Assembly (NCBI RefSeq): GCF_015453285.1
Contig: NZ_JADLZT010000002.1
Location: forward strand, 434,001-498,000
Direction: 5' to 3'
Origin: Lysobacter niastensis
Lineage (GTDB): Bacteria; Pseudomonadota; Gammaproteobacteria; Xanthomonadales; Xanthomonadaceae
Length of the DNA stretch: 64,000 nt
Shown: in pieces, positions 55,759 to 64,000 of the stretch
Layout of the letters: each line of letters starts with the position of its first letter
Position numbering within the stretch: the first letter of the stretch is position 1
Program-made: the position numbers and the translations under genes
Notes under the pieces: generated by a model
Database searches by the model: none
What the model saw: the letters and a program-made list of their open reading frames with translations, nothing else
What the model was told of the DNA's origin: nothing

Positions 55759-57006
55759 ATGCATTCGCCTTTGTTGCTGCAACTGGTCGTCATTCTTTCG
55801 GTCGCGCGCCTGTGCGGCCTGCTGCTCAAGCGTTTCGGACAACCTGCCGTGATCGGCGAAATGGCCGCGGGCATCCTGCTCGGGCCGATCGTGTTCGGTG
55901 CGGCGCTCCCGCAGGCGCACGCGGCGCTGTTTCCCGCTGACTCGCTGGCCGGGCTGACGTCGCTGTCGACGCTGGGCCTGGTGCTCTTCATGTTCGTGGT
56001 TGGCGCCGAGCTGCGCACGCCCGACGGCGTGCGCGCGCAGTTGCGCGCCGCCGGCTGGGTCAGCGCGCTCAGCGTGGTGCTGCCGTTCGGCGGCAGCCTG
56101 GCGGTCGCGCCGTGGCTGTATCCGCAACTGGCGCCGGCCGGCGTGGGCTATTGGCCGTTCGCGCTGTTCCTCGCCACCGCGATGTCGATCACCGCCTTCC
56201 CGGTGCTGGCGCGCATCCTCAAGGACCGCGGCATGACGCGCTCGCGCGTCGGCCAGCTCGCGCTCGGCTCAGCGGCAATCGCCGATGCGGCGACGTGGAT
56301 CGGGCTGGCGCTGGTGGTCGCGCTGGTCGGCCAGGGCGGAGAAGGCGGCGTCGCGCGCGCCCTGATCGGTCTGTTGGCACTGACCGCGCTGGTGTTCGGC
56401 CTGCTCAAGCCGCTCTATGCGTGGCTGCTGCGCACCCATGCCCGCGATGGCGAGCCCTCGGCGATGGTGCTGGCGGCGCTGCTGGTCGGCCTGCTGTCCT
56501 GCGCGGCGCTGACCGAATGGCTGGACCTGCACGCGGTGTTCGGCGCATTCGTGTTCGGTGCCTGCCTGCCGCGCGACGACCGTCTGCTGCATGCGCTGAC
56601 CGCACGGCTGGAGCACGTCGCGGTGGTGCTGCTGATGCCGATCTTCTTCGCGCTGGCGGGCCTGCGCACCACCGGCGATGCGTTCACCGGCACCGCGCTC
56701 GCCGCGATGGCGGTGATCCTGGTGGTGGCCGTGACCGGCAAGATCGTCGGCGGCGCGGCCGGCGCGCGCCTGTCCGGTCACGACTGGCGCGACAGCTTCG
56801 CCACCGGCGCGCTGATGAACGCACGTGGCCTGATGGAGTTGATCGTGCTGAAGGTCGGGCTCGACGCCGGGCTGATCGGCCCGCAGGCCTTCACGATGCT
56901 GCTGGCGATGGCGATCCTGACGACGGTGATGACCGGGCCGCTGCTGGGCCTGTTCGCTGGCCGCGCGCAGGCCGCCGGCGACGGCCTGGCGCGCAACCGC
57001 GCCTGA
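55759..57006 (+). CDS. CPA2-family cation/proton antiporter
   Basis: The 415-residue integral-membrane protein has about 12 helices and the monovalent cation:proton antiporter-2 signature: QPAVIGEMAAGILLGP, GLVLFMFVVGAEL, TAMSITAFPVLARIL and the late FATGALMNARGLMELIVL. It lacks the cytoplasmic TrkA-N/RCK domains of KefB/KefC, so it is a short Na+(K+)/H+ antiporter. Its stop lies 4 bases from that of the convergent lipoprotein gene. Confidence 0.9.
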   Translation: MHSPLLLQLVVILSVARLCGLLLKRFGQPAVIGEMAAGILLGPIVFGAALPQAHAALFPADSLAGLTSLSTLGLVLFMFVVGAELRTPDGVRAQLRAAGWVSALSVVLPFGGSLAVAPWLYPQLAPAGVGYWPFALFLATAMSITAFPVLARILKDRGMTRSRVGQLALGSAAIADAATWIGLALVVALVGQGGEGGVARALIGLLALTALVFGLLKPLYAWLLRTHARDGEPSAMVLAALLVGLLSCAALTEWLDLHAVFGAFVFGACLPRDDRLLHALTARLEHVAVVLLMPIFFALAGLRTTGDAFTGTALAAMAVILVVAVTGKIVGGAAGARLSGHDWRDSFATGALMNARGLMELIVLKVGLDAGLIGPQAFTMLLAMAILTTVMTGPLLGLFAGRAQAAGDGLARNRA

Positions 57007-57010
57007 GCGG

Positions 57011-57505
57011 TTACTTGGTCGGCGTCGGTGCCGGTTGCGGCGCCGTCGCCGGAGCCGGGGCTTCCGGCGGCGGGTTGGGCACGTAGATCGCGAGGCCGCG
57101 AGCGAACTTCTGCGTCGGCGAAATGCTGAAGCCGACGCCGCCGGAGCTGAAACCGCTGCCGCCGTAATTGCCGCCGCCGGCGCCCACGCCGATGCTGCTA
57201 TTGCCGTAGCTGTTCTCGGTGCCGATGAACAGCACGCCGTTGGCGCCGAGCTTGGCGGCCTCCGCCTTCAGCTTGGTGATCACCGAGTTCATCTTGTTCT
57301 GTTCGCCATAGGTGAAAGAGCCGCTGGAAGTCTCCAGCTGGGCGATCTCCTCGAAACCGCCCGGCGGCGGAGTGAAGTAGACGCGGACCTGGGCGGGGTC
57401 GACCGGCGGACGGGTCTGGCCGGTGACCAGATGCGAATTGGTGGAGCAGGAGGCCAGAAGCGCCGTCAGCATTGCGGTCAGCAGGATCAGGACGAGGCGT
57501 GTCAT
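57011..57505 (-). CDS. Small lipoprotein with a Gly/Ser-rich segment, unknown function
   Basis: The 164-residue protein has a signal peptide with lipobox LLASC, then an alpha/beta part (VRVYFTPPPGGFEEIAQLE; KLKAEAAKLGANGVLFIGTE) similar to small DUF4156-like lipoproteins. A Gly-rich patch (GAGGGNYGGSGF) and a Pro/Ala C-terminal tail follow. The start at 57505 has GGGAG eight bases upstream; in-frame codons further up lack a signal peptide. It is divergent from xanB2. Confidence 0.65.
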   Translation of the reverse strand: MTRLVLILLTAMLTALLASCSTNSHLVTGQTRPPVDPAQVRVYFTPPPGGFEEIAQLETSSGSFTYGEQNKMNSVITKLKAEAAKLGANGVLFIGTENSYGNSSIGVGAGGGNYGGSGFSSGGVGFSISPTQKFARGLAIYVPNPPPEAPAPATAPQPAPTPTK

Positions 57506-57612
57506 CGCGAGCTCCCTAGGCTGGCTTTGATGGGCCGATGCTAACTCCACCGCGGGGCGGTGCGGCATCAGGCGGGATTCCGTACATCGGAGGTTGCCCT
57601 TGGCGGCCACGG

Positions 57613-57618
57613 TATCAT
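57613..57618 (+). promoter_or_regulatory. Putative -10 box of xanB2, six bases before a leader ATG
   Basis: TATCAT at 57613-57618 is followed by TTGCGG and then an ATG at 57625. The -35 match is poor. Transcription from here would begin at or next to that ATG rather than at xanB2 itself. Confidence 0.5.
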
Positions 57619-57624
57619 TTGCGG

Positions 57625-57684
57625 ATGACTTCCCCCGCCACCGCGACCGGCGCGGCCCCTGCAGGCCGTCAGGCCAGGTTATGA
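57625..57684 (+). CDS. Candidate 19-residue leader peptide coupled to xanB2
   Basis: An ORF too short for standard gene calls, MTSPATATGAAPAGRQARL, opens six bases after the TATCAT box and ends in a TGA that overlaps the xanB2 ATG (ATGA, 57681-57684). If the mRNA is leaderless, ribosomes would start here and reinitiate at xanB2. The composition is ordinary and there is no run of regulatory codons, so chance remains possible. Confidence 0.4.
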   Translation: MTSPATATGAAPAGRQARL

Positions 57685-58694
57685 GCGCGCTCGAATCCGA
57701 TCTTTCCGTCCTGCCTCGGCTGCAGGTCGACTACGTCGACGGCGAGCCCGGCCCGGCGCTCGCGCAGGCCGGCGTCCTGGCGGTGTTCGCGTTCGGTGCG
57801 GCCGCGGCCCGGCATGACGACCCGCGCTACCTGCGCATCGCGCTGGATCCGCAGGGCCCGGCCCCGCTCGAGGTCTGGCGTGGCGTCGGTCAGGTGCGGC
57901 ATGGCCGCAGCGATGGCATCGCCTGGTCCGAGGACGGCGCACTGCAGTTCGGCGCGATCGAGATCGACGAGACCGGCGGCGCCGGCATCGAGCTCGCCGC
58001 CGAAGACGCCTACCGCCGGCTGGCCGCGTTCGTGGCCTCGCACGGCTACCCGCACGTGCTGCGGATGTGGAACTACTTCGACGGCATCACCGACGGCGAA
58101 GGCGACGACGAGCGTTATCGCCGCTTCTGCGTCGGCCGCGCCCGCGCGCTGGGCGAGGTCGACCCGGCCACGCTGCCCGCCGCCACGGCGATCGGCCAGT
58201 GCCGCGGAGACGATGCCGGGCACCACCGCCTGCAGGTCTACTGGCTGGCCGCGCGCACGCCCGGCACGCCGATCGAGAACCCGCGCCAGGTCAGCGCCTA
58301 CCGCTATCCGCGCCAGTACGGCCCGCAGGCCCCGGGCTTCGCCCGCGCGATGCTGCCGCCGCCCGGCAGTGCGATGCCGTTGATGCTGTCGGGCACCGCC
58401 GCCATCGTCGGCCACGAATCGCAGCATCGTGATTCGGTGGAGGCGCAGCTGGACGAAGTGCTGGCCAACCTGGACAGCCTGGTCGGCCGCGCACGCCTGC
58501 AGCGCGAAGGGCTGCCGGAGCACTTCGGCGCCGGCACGCGCCTGAAGGTCTACGTGCGCGACCGCGACGACGTCCCGCGCGTGCAGGCGGCGCTCGCAAC
58601 GAGGCTGCCTGCGCAGGTGCCGCGCATCGTGCTGCACGCCGCCGTGTGCCGGCGCGAGCTGCGCGTCGAGATCGACGGCGTCCACGGCGCCTGA
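57681..58694 (+). CDS. xanB2: XanB2-like bifunctional chorismatase
   Basis: The 337-residue protein belongs to the FkbO/Hyg5/XanB2 chorismatase group (once annotated pteridine-dependent deoxygenase). Diagnostic stretches are RMWNYFDGI (129-136), ERYRRFCVGRARAL (144-157), QVYWLAAR, NPRQVSAYRYPRQYGP (200-215), FARAM and LSGTAAIVGHES (236-247). In xanthomonads XanB2 converts chorismate to 3-hydroxybenzoate (xanthomonadin starter) and 4-hydroxybenzoate (ubiquinone precursor) and sets the diffusible-factor level. Here it is about 17 kb from the APE operon, on the other strand. Confidence 0.92.
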   Translation: MSALESDLSVLPRLQVDYVDGEPGPALAQAGVLAVFAFGAAAARHDDPRYLRIALDPQGPAPLEVWRGVGQVRHGRSDGIAWSEDGALQFGAIEIDETGGAGIELAAEDAYRRLAAFVASHGYPHVLRMWNYFDGITDGEGDDERYRRFCVGRARALGEVDPATLPAATAIGQCRGDDAGHHRLQVYWLAARTPGTPIENPRQVSAYRYPRQYGPQAPGFARAMLPPPGSAMPLMLSGTAAIVGHESQHRDSVEAQLDEVLANLDSLVGRARLQREGLPEHFGAGTRLKVYVRDRDDVPRVQAALATRLPAQVPRIVLHAAVCRRELRVEIDGVHGA

Positions 58695-58763
58695 CCCACA
58701 CGCGGCCGCCTGCGGCATGATGGGCGCTTCGGCGCCCCGCGCCACCGTCATGGAGACAGGGTC

Positions 58764-59012
58764 ATGGGTCTGATCAGCCTGCTGTGGGGCATCGTCGCGA
58801 TGATCTGCATGGTCGTGGCGCTGATCCCGCTGCTCGGATGGAGCAACTGGTTCCTGATCCCCTTCGCCGCGGTCGGGGCGATCATCGCCGCGCTCGGCAT
58901 CCTGTTCTCCAGCCCGGGCAACCGGGGCCGCGCCAAGACCGGCCTGGTGCTCAACGGCATCGTCATCCTGGTCGGCATCGTCCGGCTCGGCATCGGCGGC
59001 GGCGTGATCTGA
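58764..59012 (+). CDS. Small two- or three-helix membrane protein
   Basis: The 82-residue protein is almost entirely hydrophobic: LWGIVAMICMVVALIPLLGW, FLIPFAAVGAIIAALGILF and TGLVLNGIVILVGIVRLGIGGG, with a short polar loop (SSPGNRGRAK) before the last helix. It resembles small DUF4190-like membrane proteins. Function is unknown. A small inverted repeat (CCGCCAC / GTGGCGG) follows the stop. Confidence 0.65.
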   Translation: MGLISLLWGIVAMICMVVALIPLLGWSNWFLIPFAAVGAIIAALGILFSSPGNRGRAKTGLVLNGIVILVGIVRLGIGGGVI

Positions 59013-59220
59013 TCGGCATCGTCCGCCACGGGAGTGGCGGCGGCTTGACCTGAGTCCTTGAAATCGCACTTGCGCCTTCCGTGGCCGGCCGGAGGGAAGG
59101 GGCTGCGCGTACGCTTCCGCATGTTGCTCAGATGCCCGTTTGGCATGAGGACATGCTGACTGGGATCTTCCCTCGTGCCCGACGCGCAGTCACATTCCCC
59201 TCATCCAATCGAGCCCCGAT

Positions 59221-60684
59221 ATGACACCCCGACCTTCCGGCAGTGCCACGAAACCGCGCGCCCTCCGCCACTCTCGTCTTGCGCTCGCTCTGATCCTCGC
59301 GACGTCACCGATGGCATCGGCGATGGCGGGCGAAGTCACCGTCGAGGAACTCGCCCGTCGCCTGCAGGCGATCGAGCAGCGGCTCGGCACTGCGCCCGCG
59401 ACCACCGACCCGGCCCAGTCCGGCCTGGCCGACCTCGACCAGCGCCTGCGGGTGATCGAGCGCAGGCTGGAGCTGCAGGAAGAGGAAGCCGCAAACCGCG
59501 CCGCCAACACGCCCACCGTGACGCTCAGCGCCGCCAAGGGTCTTTCGGTTAAATCGCCGCCGCCGGGCGACGTCGAGCTCAAGTTCAAGGCGCTGGTGCA
59601 GGGCGACGGACGTTTCTACATCGACGACGACGAGCGTCCGCAGAACGACACCTTCCTGTTGCGCCGCTTCGAACCGACGCTCGAGGGCACGTGGGGCCCG
59701 CTGCTGGCGTTCCGCCTGCAGGCGCAGCTGGCGGGCGACAGCGCCACAGTCAACGATGCCTATCTCGACCTGCGTTTCGATCCGCGTGCGACCGTGCGCC
59801 TGGGCCGATTCAAGGTGCCGGTCGGACTGGAACGCCTGCAGTCCAGCAGCGCGAACGCGATGGTCGAAGGCGGCCTCGCCGGCGAACTGGCACCGTCGCG
59901 CGACCTCGGCGTGCAGTTGCAGGGCGAGTTCGGCGGCGGCGCGCTCGGCTATCAGTTCGGCGTGTTCAACGGCGCGCCCGACGGCCGCGACGGTTCGACG
60001 ACCAATCCCGACAACGATTTCGAACTGGCTGCGCGCGTGTTCGCCGAGCCGTGGAAGAACGCCGGCAACGCGTGGTCCGGCCTCGGCTTCGGCATCGCCG
60101 GCACCAGCGGCGACAAGCAGGGCGCCGGCAACAGCTTCCTGCCGCGCTACCGCACGCCGGGTCAGGTGCAGTTCTTCAACTATCGCGCCAACGTCGTCGC
60201 CGATGGCGAGCACACGCGCTGGACGCCGCAGGCCTACTTCTATCGCAACACGTTCGGCCTGCTCGGCGAATACATCAGTTCGAAGCAGGAAGTGGCGCTG
60301 CCCACCGGACAGCGCGATGCACTCGACAACCGCGCCTGGACGCTTACCGGCGGACTCGTGCTGACCGGCGAGGATGCGAGCTACAAGGGCGTAACGCGGC
60401 CTAACCAGCCTTTTACGGTGGGCGGTGCAGGCTGGGGTGCCTGGGAACTGGTGGCGCGCTATGGCGAGCTCGACATCGACGAGGATGCATTCCCGCTGTT
60501 CGCCGATCCCGCCAGCGTGGCCAGCCATGCCACGTCGTGGGGGCTGGGCGTGAACTGGTACCTCAACAGCAACTTCAAGCTGGTCGCCAATTACACGCAG
60601 ACGCAGTTCGACGACGGCGCGCCGGCCGGTGCCGACCGCGAGGATGAAAAAGCGTTCTTCACGCGCGCGCAGTTCGTGTTCTGA
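59221..60684 (+). CDS. OprO/OprP-type anion-selective porin, probably for sulfate
   Basis: The 487-residue outer-membrane protein has a signal peptide ending AMA, an N-terminal coiled-coil ([34 protein letters not shown]) and a phosphate-selective-porin-type 16-stranded barrel ([32 protein letters not shown]) ending in F. Because the next genes are the sulfate ABC transporter, sulfate is the likely anion. A 208-base gap precedes it; I see no sure CysB site there. Confidence 0.88.
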   Translation: MTPRPSGSATKPRALRHSRLALALILATSPMASAMAGEVTVEELARRLQAIEQRLGTAPATTDPAQSGLADLDQRLRVIERRLELQEEEAANRAANTPTVTLSAAKGLSVKSPPPGDVELKFKALVQGDGRFYIDDDERPQNDTFLLRRFEPTLEGTWGPLLAFRLQAQLAGDSATVNDAYLDLRFDPRATVRLGRFKVPVGLERLQSSSANAMVEGGLAGELAPSRDLGVQLQGEFGGGALGYQFGVFNGAPDGRDGSTTNPDNDFELAARVFAEPWKNAGNAWSGLGFGIAGTSGDKQGAGNSFLPRYRTPGQVQFFNYRANVVADGEHTRWTPQAYFYRNTFGLLGEYISSKQEVALPTGQRDALDNRAWTLTGGLVLTGEDASYKGVTRPNQPFTVGGAGWGAWELVARYGELDIDEDAFPLFADPASVASHATSWGLGVNWYLNSNFKLVANYTQTQFDDGAPAGADREDEKAFFTRAQFVF

Positions 60685-60727
60685 CGTGATGAGTACACCG
60701 ACTCTCTCCTCCCCCAAGGAAAGCGCC

Positions 60728-61738
60728 ATGACTTCGTTTCTCCGTAATGCCGTCCTGTGCCTGCTGCTCGCAGCGGCCAGCGCCGCTGCCCAGGCCAAGG
60801 ATGTCGAGCTGCTCAATGTCTCCTACGACCCGACGCGCGAGTTCTACGCCGAGATCAACCAGACCTTCGCCGCGCAGTGGAAACAGCAGACGGGCGAGAC
60901 GCTGAAGATCCGCGCCTCGCACGGCGGCTCCGGCAAGCAGGCGCGTGCGGTGATCGATGGCCTGGAAGCGGACGTCGTGACGCTGGCGCTGGCCGCCGAC
61001 ATCGATGCGATCGCCGCGAACGCGAAGTTGCTGCCGGCGAACTGGCAAACGCGCCTGCCGCACAACAGCTCGCCGTACACCTCGACGATCGTGTTCCTGG
61101 TGCGCAAGGGCAACCCGAAGCAGATCCGCGACTGGGGCGACCTGGCGAAGGACGGCGTGGCGGTGATCACGCCCAACCCGAAAACGTCGGGCGGCGCGCG
61201 CTGGAACTACCTCGCGGCGTGGGCCTGGGCGTCGCAGGAGTATCGCGACGGCGACAAGGTGGTCGATTTCCTGACGAAGCTGTTCAAGAACGTCCCGGTG
61301 CTCGACACCGGCGCGCGCGGCGCGACGACGACGTTCGCCGAGCGCGGCATCGGCGACGTGCTGATCGCGTGGGAGAACGAAGCGCTGCTGACGCTGTCGG
61401 ACGCCGACACGCGCGGCAAGTTCGAGGTCGTCGTGCCGAGCCTGAGCATCAAGGCCGAGCCGCCGGTGGCGTGGGTCGACAAGAACGTCGATCGCCACGG
61501 CACGCGCAAGCAGGCCGAGGCCTACCTGCGCTTCCTGTACACGCCCGAGGGCCAGCGCCTCGCCGCCAAGCACGGCTACCGCCCGGCCGAAGCGGACAAG
61601 GTGCCGGCGGCGGAGTTGGCGCGCTTCCCGCAGGTCAAGCAGGTGACCATCGATTCCGCGTTCGGCGGCTGGAAGAAGGCACAGGCCGAGCATTTCGCCG
61701 ATGGTGGTTTCTTCGACAAGATCTATCGGCCGCGTTGA
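60728..61738 (+). CDS. sbp: Sulfate/thiosulfate ABC transporter periplasmic binding protein
   Basis: The 336-residue protein has a signal peptide ending AQA and the sulfate-binding-protein signature: [55 protein letters not shown] and [13 protein letters not shown]. It binds sulfate or thiosulfate in the periplasm and hands it to CysT/CysW. AAGGAAA precedes the ATG at 60728. A 182-base spacer with an inverted repeat separates it from cysT. Confidence 0.95.
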   Translation: MTSFLRNAVLCLLLAAASAAAQAKDVELLNVSYDPTREFYAEINQTFAAQWKQQTGETLKIRASHGGSGKQARAVIDGLEADVVTLALAADIDAIAANAKLLPANWQTRLPHNSSPYTSTIVFLVRKGNPKQIRDWGDLAKDGVAVITPNPKTSGGARWNYLAAWAWASQEYRDGDKVVDFLTKLFKNVPVLDTGARGATTTFAERGIGDVLIAWENEALLTLSDADTRGKFEVVVPSLSIKAEPPVAWVDKNVDRHGTRKQAEAYLRFLYTPEGQRLAAKHGYRPAEADKVPAAELARFPQVKQVTIDSAFGGWKKAQAEHFADGGFFDKIYRPR

Positions 61739-61778
61739 GCGATGAACGTGGCTGCTGCCAAGGCCTGCGATCCATCAC

Positions 61779-61892
61779 CGTTCGCCCTGAGCGTAGGCCA
61801 CAGGCCGAAGTCGAAGGGTGAGCGAGGCGGTTCTGCAGCGGACCCGTCCATCCTTCGACTCCGGCGCGTTGCGCCTACGCTCAGGACGAACG
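61779..61892. repeat. Inverted pair of REP-like intergenic elements
   Basis: Copy 1 (61779-61820) runs from CGTTCGCCCTGAGCGTAGGC to GAAGTCGAAGGGTG. Copy 2 (61849-61892) is the same element reversed, from CATCCTTCGACTCC to CGCCTACGCTCAGGACGAAC. The two halves can fold on each other, and each copy has its own internal hairpin. Such CCTGAGCGTAG / GTCGAAGG elements resemble dispersed repeats of many proteobacterial genomes. The pair separates sbp from cysT and could lower permease relative to binding-protein expression. Confidence 0.75.
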
Positions 61893-61920
61893 GCATCCGG
61901 ATGTTCGCGCCGAACCTGCC

Positions 61921-62787
61921 ATGAGCAGCGTCGCACTCCCATCGCTGGGTCCCGCCCGCCGCGGTCGTGCACCGCTGCCGGGCTTCGGCCTCAGCCTCGG
62001 TCTCGGCCTGGCGTGGTTGAGCGTGGTCGTGCTGCTGCCGCTGGCGGCGCTGGCGATCCGCGCCGCCGGGCTTGGCATCGATGGCTGGCTGCGTGCGATA
62101 CAGGACCCGCGCGTGCAGGCCTCGCTGAAGCTCAGCTTTGGTGCATCGCTGGTGGCCTCGCTGGTCGCTCTGTTCGCCGGCGCGCTGGTGGCGTGGGTGG
62201 TGGTGCGTTACCGCTTCCCGGGACGCCGCCTGCTCGACGCGCTGGTCGACCTGCCGTTCGCGCTGCCGACGGCGGTGGCCGGCATTGCATTGACCGCAAT
62301 CTATTCGGCCAACGGCTGGGTCGGGCGCTGGCTCGAACCGCTCGGCCTGAAGATCGCCTACACGCCGATCGGCATCGTCATCGCGCTGGTGTTCATCGGC
62401 CTGCCGTTCGCGGTGCGCACCGTGCAGCCGGTGCTGGAAGCGCTGGGCCGCGAGCAGGAAGAGGCCGCCTCATCGCTCGGCGCCTCGCGCTTCACCACGC
62501 TGCGCCGCGTCGTCCTGCCGGAGCTGCTGCCTGCGCTGCTGACGGGCTTCTCGCTGGCATTCGCGCGCGCACTCGGCGAGTACGGCTCGGTGATCTTCAT
62601 CGCCGGCAACCTGCCGTTCAAAACCGAGATCGCGCCGCTGCTGATCACGATCCGCCTGGAGGAGTACGACTACCCGGGCGCGGTGGCGATCGCGGCATTG
62701 CTGCTGGCGGCGTCGTTCGTGTGCCTGCTCGCGATCAACGCGATCCCGTCGCTGTTCGCGCATGAAAAGCGGAGGCAGGCCCGGTGA
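61921..62787 (+). CDS. cysT: Sulfate ABC transporter permease CysT (CysU)
   Basis: The 288-residue permease has six hydrophobic helices and the binding-protein-dependent permease (EAA) loop EALGREQEEAASSLGASRFTTLRRVVLPEL. ALGEYGSVIFIAGNLPFKTEIAPLLI is diagnostic of CysT. It moves sulfate through the inner membrane together with CysW. The start at 61921 lies just past the repeat pair. Confidence 0.95.
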   Translation: MSSVALPSLGPARRGRAPLPGFGLSLGLGLAWLSVVVLLPLAALAIRAAGLGIDGWLRAIQDPRVQASLKLSFGASLVASLVALFAGALVAWVVVRYRFPGRRLLDALVDLPFALPTAVAGIALTAIYSANGWVGRWLEPLGLKIAYTPIGIVIALVFIGLPFAVRTVQPVLEALGREQEEAASSLGASRFTTLRRVVLPELLPALLTGFSLAFARALGEYGSVIFIAGNLPFKTEIAPLLITIRLEEYDYPGAVAIAALLLAASFVCLLAINAIPSLFAHEKRRQAR

Positions 62788-62815
62788 ATACCTCGATACG
62801 CAGAGGAGCGCATGC

Positions 62816-63667
62816 ATGAGCCGTCGCCACGATGAACTCGACGAGCCCGCGTGGCTGCGCTGGTCGCTGATCGCGCTGGCCATGCTGGTGATGGCCGCAC
62901 TGGTGGTGCTGCCGCTGCTGATGGTGCTGGGCGCGGCATTCGCCAAGGGCGTGGGTGTGTGGTTTGCCGCGCTCAACGAGCCTGATGCGCGTGCCGCGCT
63001 GAAGCTGACGCTGTTTACCGTCGCGATAGTGGTCCCGGTCAACGCGGTGTTCGGCATGCTGATGGCGTGGGCGGTGACGCGCTTCGAGTTCCGCGGCAAG
63101 CAACTGCTGCTGTCGCTGATCGACCTGCCGTTCGCGGTGTCGCCCGTCGTGGCCGGCCTCTGCCTGGTGTTGTTGTTCGGTTCGCAGGGCTGGTTCGCCG
63201 AACTGCTGCAGCGCTACGACATGAAGATCCTGTTCGCGCGGCCGGGCATCGTACTGGCGACGTTGTTCATCACGTTCCCGTTCGTCGTGCGCGAGCTGAT
63301 CCCGCTGATGCAGCAGCAGGGCGCCGACGAGGAGCTCGCCGCGCGCTCGCTTGGCGCGGGCGCCTGGACCATGTTCACCCGCGTCACGCTGCCCAATATC
63401 AAGTGGGGCCTGCTGTACGGCGTGCTGCTGTGCGCCGCGCGCGCAATGGGCGAGTTCGGCGCGGTGTCGGTGGTGTCGGGCCACATCCGCGGCCTGACCA
63501 ACACGCTGCCACTGCACATCGAGATCCTCTACAACGAGTTCGACAGCACCGCCGCGTTTGCCGCGGCGTCGCTGCTGGCCGGGCTCGCGCTGATCACCCT
63601 GATCCTGAAGTTCTGGCTGGAGGCCCGCCACGGCGACGCCCTGGCGCAATCCCACAGGCGGCACTGA
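62816..63667 (+). CDS. cysW: Sulfate ABC transporter permease CysW
   Basis: The 283-residue permease has six helices, the EAA loop ([20 protein letters not shown]) and CysW hallmarks ([50 protein letters not shown]). I chose the ATG at 62816 because AGAGGAG precedes it; the frame opens 18 codons earlier inside the end of cysT. Confidence 0.95.
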   Translation: MSRRHDELDEPAWLRWSLIALAMLVMAALVVLPLLMVLGAAFAKGVGVWFAALNEPDARAALKLTLFTVAIVVPVNAVFGMLMAWAVTRFEFRGKQLLLSLIDLPFAVSPVVAGLCLVLLFGSQGWFAELLQRYDMKILFARPGIVLATLFITFPFVVRELIPLMQQQGADEELAARSLGAGAWTMFTRVTLPNIKWGLLYGVLLCAARAMGEFGAVSVVSGHIRGLTNTLPLHIEILYNEFDSTAAFAAASLLAGLALITLILKFWLEARHGDALAQSHRRH

Positions 63668-63668
63668 G

Positions 63669-64000
63669 ATGAACGCTGTAAGAGTCGAACCCGCACGCAC
63701 CTCCCTGCGTGCCTCCGAACCGTCACGGCCCGCTTCGCCGGCGATGGTTCATGATGGCGCCTCGTCCCGGACGCGGCGTGGAATGGACCTGCACATCCGC
63801 CAGCTCAGCAAGCGCTACGACGGCGTCGCCGCGCTCGACCGGGTCGACCTCGACGTCGAATCCGGAGAACTGGTCGCGCTGCTCGGCCCATCTGGCTCGG
63901 GCAAGACCACGCTGCTGCGCGTGATCGCCGGCCTGCTTCATCCCGACGATGGCCGCGTGCTGTTCGGCCAGGACGACGCCACGCGACTGAGCCTGCGCGA
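63669..64000 (+). CDS. cysA: Sulfate ABC transporter ATP-binding protein CysA (partial, runs off the window)
   Basis: The frame begins one base after the cysW stop, with AGGCGG upstream, and is open to the window end. From the ATG at 63783 it reads [21 protein letters not shown], with Walker [10 protein letters not shown], a normal CysA N-terminus. The 38 residues encoded before that (rich in Ser, Pro and Arg) are not usual for CysA, so either the true start is 63783 or this protein has an extension. The signature motif and Walker B lie beyond the window. Confidence 0.88.
   Translation, partial: MNAVRVEPARTSLRASEPSRPASPAMVHDGASSRTRRGMDLHIRQLSKRYDGVAALDRVDLDVESGELVALLGPSGSGKTTLLRVIAGLLHPDDGRVLFGQDDATRLSLR

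Noticed and set aside
52828-56127. 1099-residue antisense open frame across the macroglobulin, DUF885 and antiporter genes
   Set aside because: It crosses three well-supported genes and two promoters, and its composition is typical of a GC shadow.
58723-58738. Small hairpin GGCGC-TTCG-GCGCC after xanB2 as terminator
   Set aside because: The stem is short and no T-run follows, so I do not call it a terminator.

Overview
The window is GC-rich chromosomal DNA with short gaps, many 4-bp start/stop overlaps and a Lysobacteraceae/Xanthomonadaceae gene set: a xanthomonadin-type aryl polyene (APE) operon, a XanB2-like chorismatase, a TPR-sulfotransferase beside a TonB-dependent receptor, a DPP IV-like peptidase, and an sX13-like small RNA next to polA. 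Lysobacter or a close relative is the best guess, made from gene content and sequence feel without any database search. I see no rRNA, tRNA, insertion sequence, prophage or CRISPR array.

Layout. 1-8.9 kb: end of an unidentified gene, an Asp-box lipoprotein, a GFA-fold protein, a GNAT acetyltransferase, a glyoxalase-like lipoprotein and the tamA-tamB operon. 9.1-13.5 kb: TonB-dependent receptor and convergent TPR-sulfotransferase. 13.5-18.3 kb: glyQ-glyS, divergent from a class I amidotransferase and a multi-pass membrane protein. 18.3-23.3 kb: sX13-like sRNA, polA, an aspartic-protease-like exported protein, a DUF2782-type lipoprotein and a GNAT protein. 23.4-40.7 kb: the APE operon on the minus strand, about 18 genes in tight array plus one unknown exported protein at its end. 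40.9-47.9 kb: uvrD, a secreted HExxH protein, a YqhA-type membrane protein, a Nu-type GST and a DPP IV-like peptidase. 48-57.5 kb: a large bacterial alpha-2-macroglobulin, a DUF885 protein, a CPA2 antiporter and a small lipoprotein. 57.6-59 kb: xanB2 behind a candidate leader peptide. 59.2-64 kb: anion porin and the sulfate ABC transporter sbp-cysT-cysW-cysA (cysA runs off the end).

How the parts fit. XanB2 would make 3- and 4-hydroxybenzoate from chorismate. In the APE operon an AMP-ligase would load the aryl starter on one of two ACPs. Ketosynthases (one a Cys-less chain-length-factor type), a ketoreductase and hot-dog dehydratases would build the polyene. Acyltransferases, a glycosyltransferase, a thioesterase, LolA-like and DUF3261 proteins and an MMPL exporter would attach and move it to the outer membrane. 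A flavin-dependent halogenase-like enzyme sits in the operon, in line with brominated xanthomonadins.

Points I rate most worth checking: the halogenase-like gene, the sX13 homologue and the palindrome at its promoter, a 19-codon ORF whose stop overlaps the xanB2 start, a TonB-receptor-like VTGSRI motif inside the alpha-2-macroglobulin, and -10 boxes exactly six bases before the start codons of polA and uvrD that suggest leaderless mRNAs.
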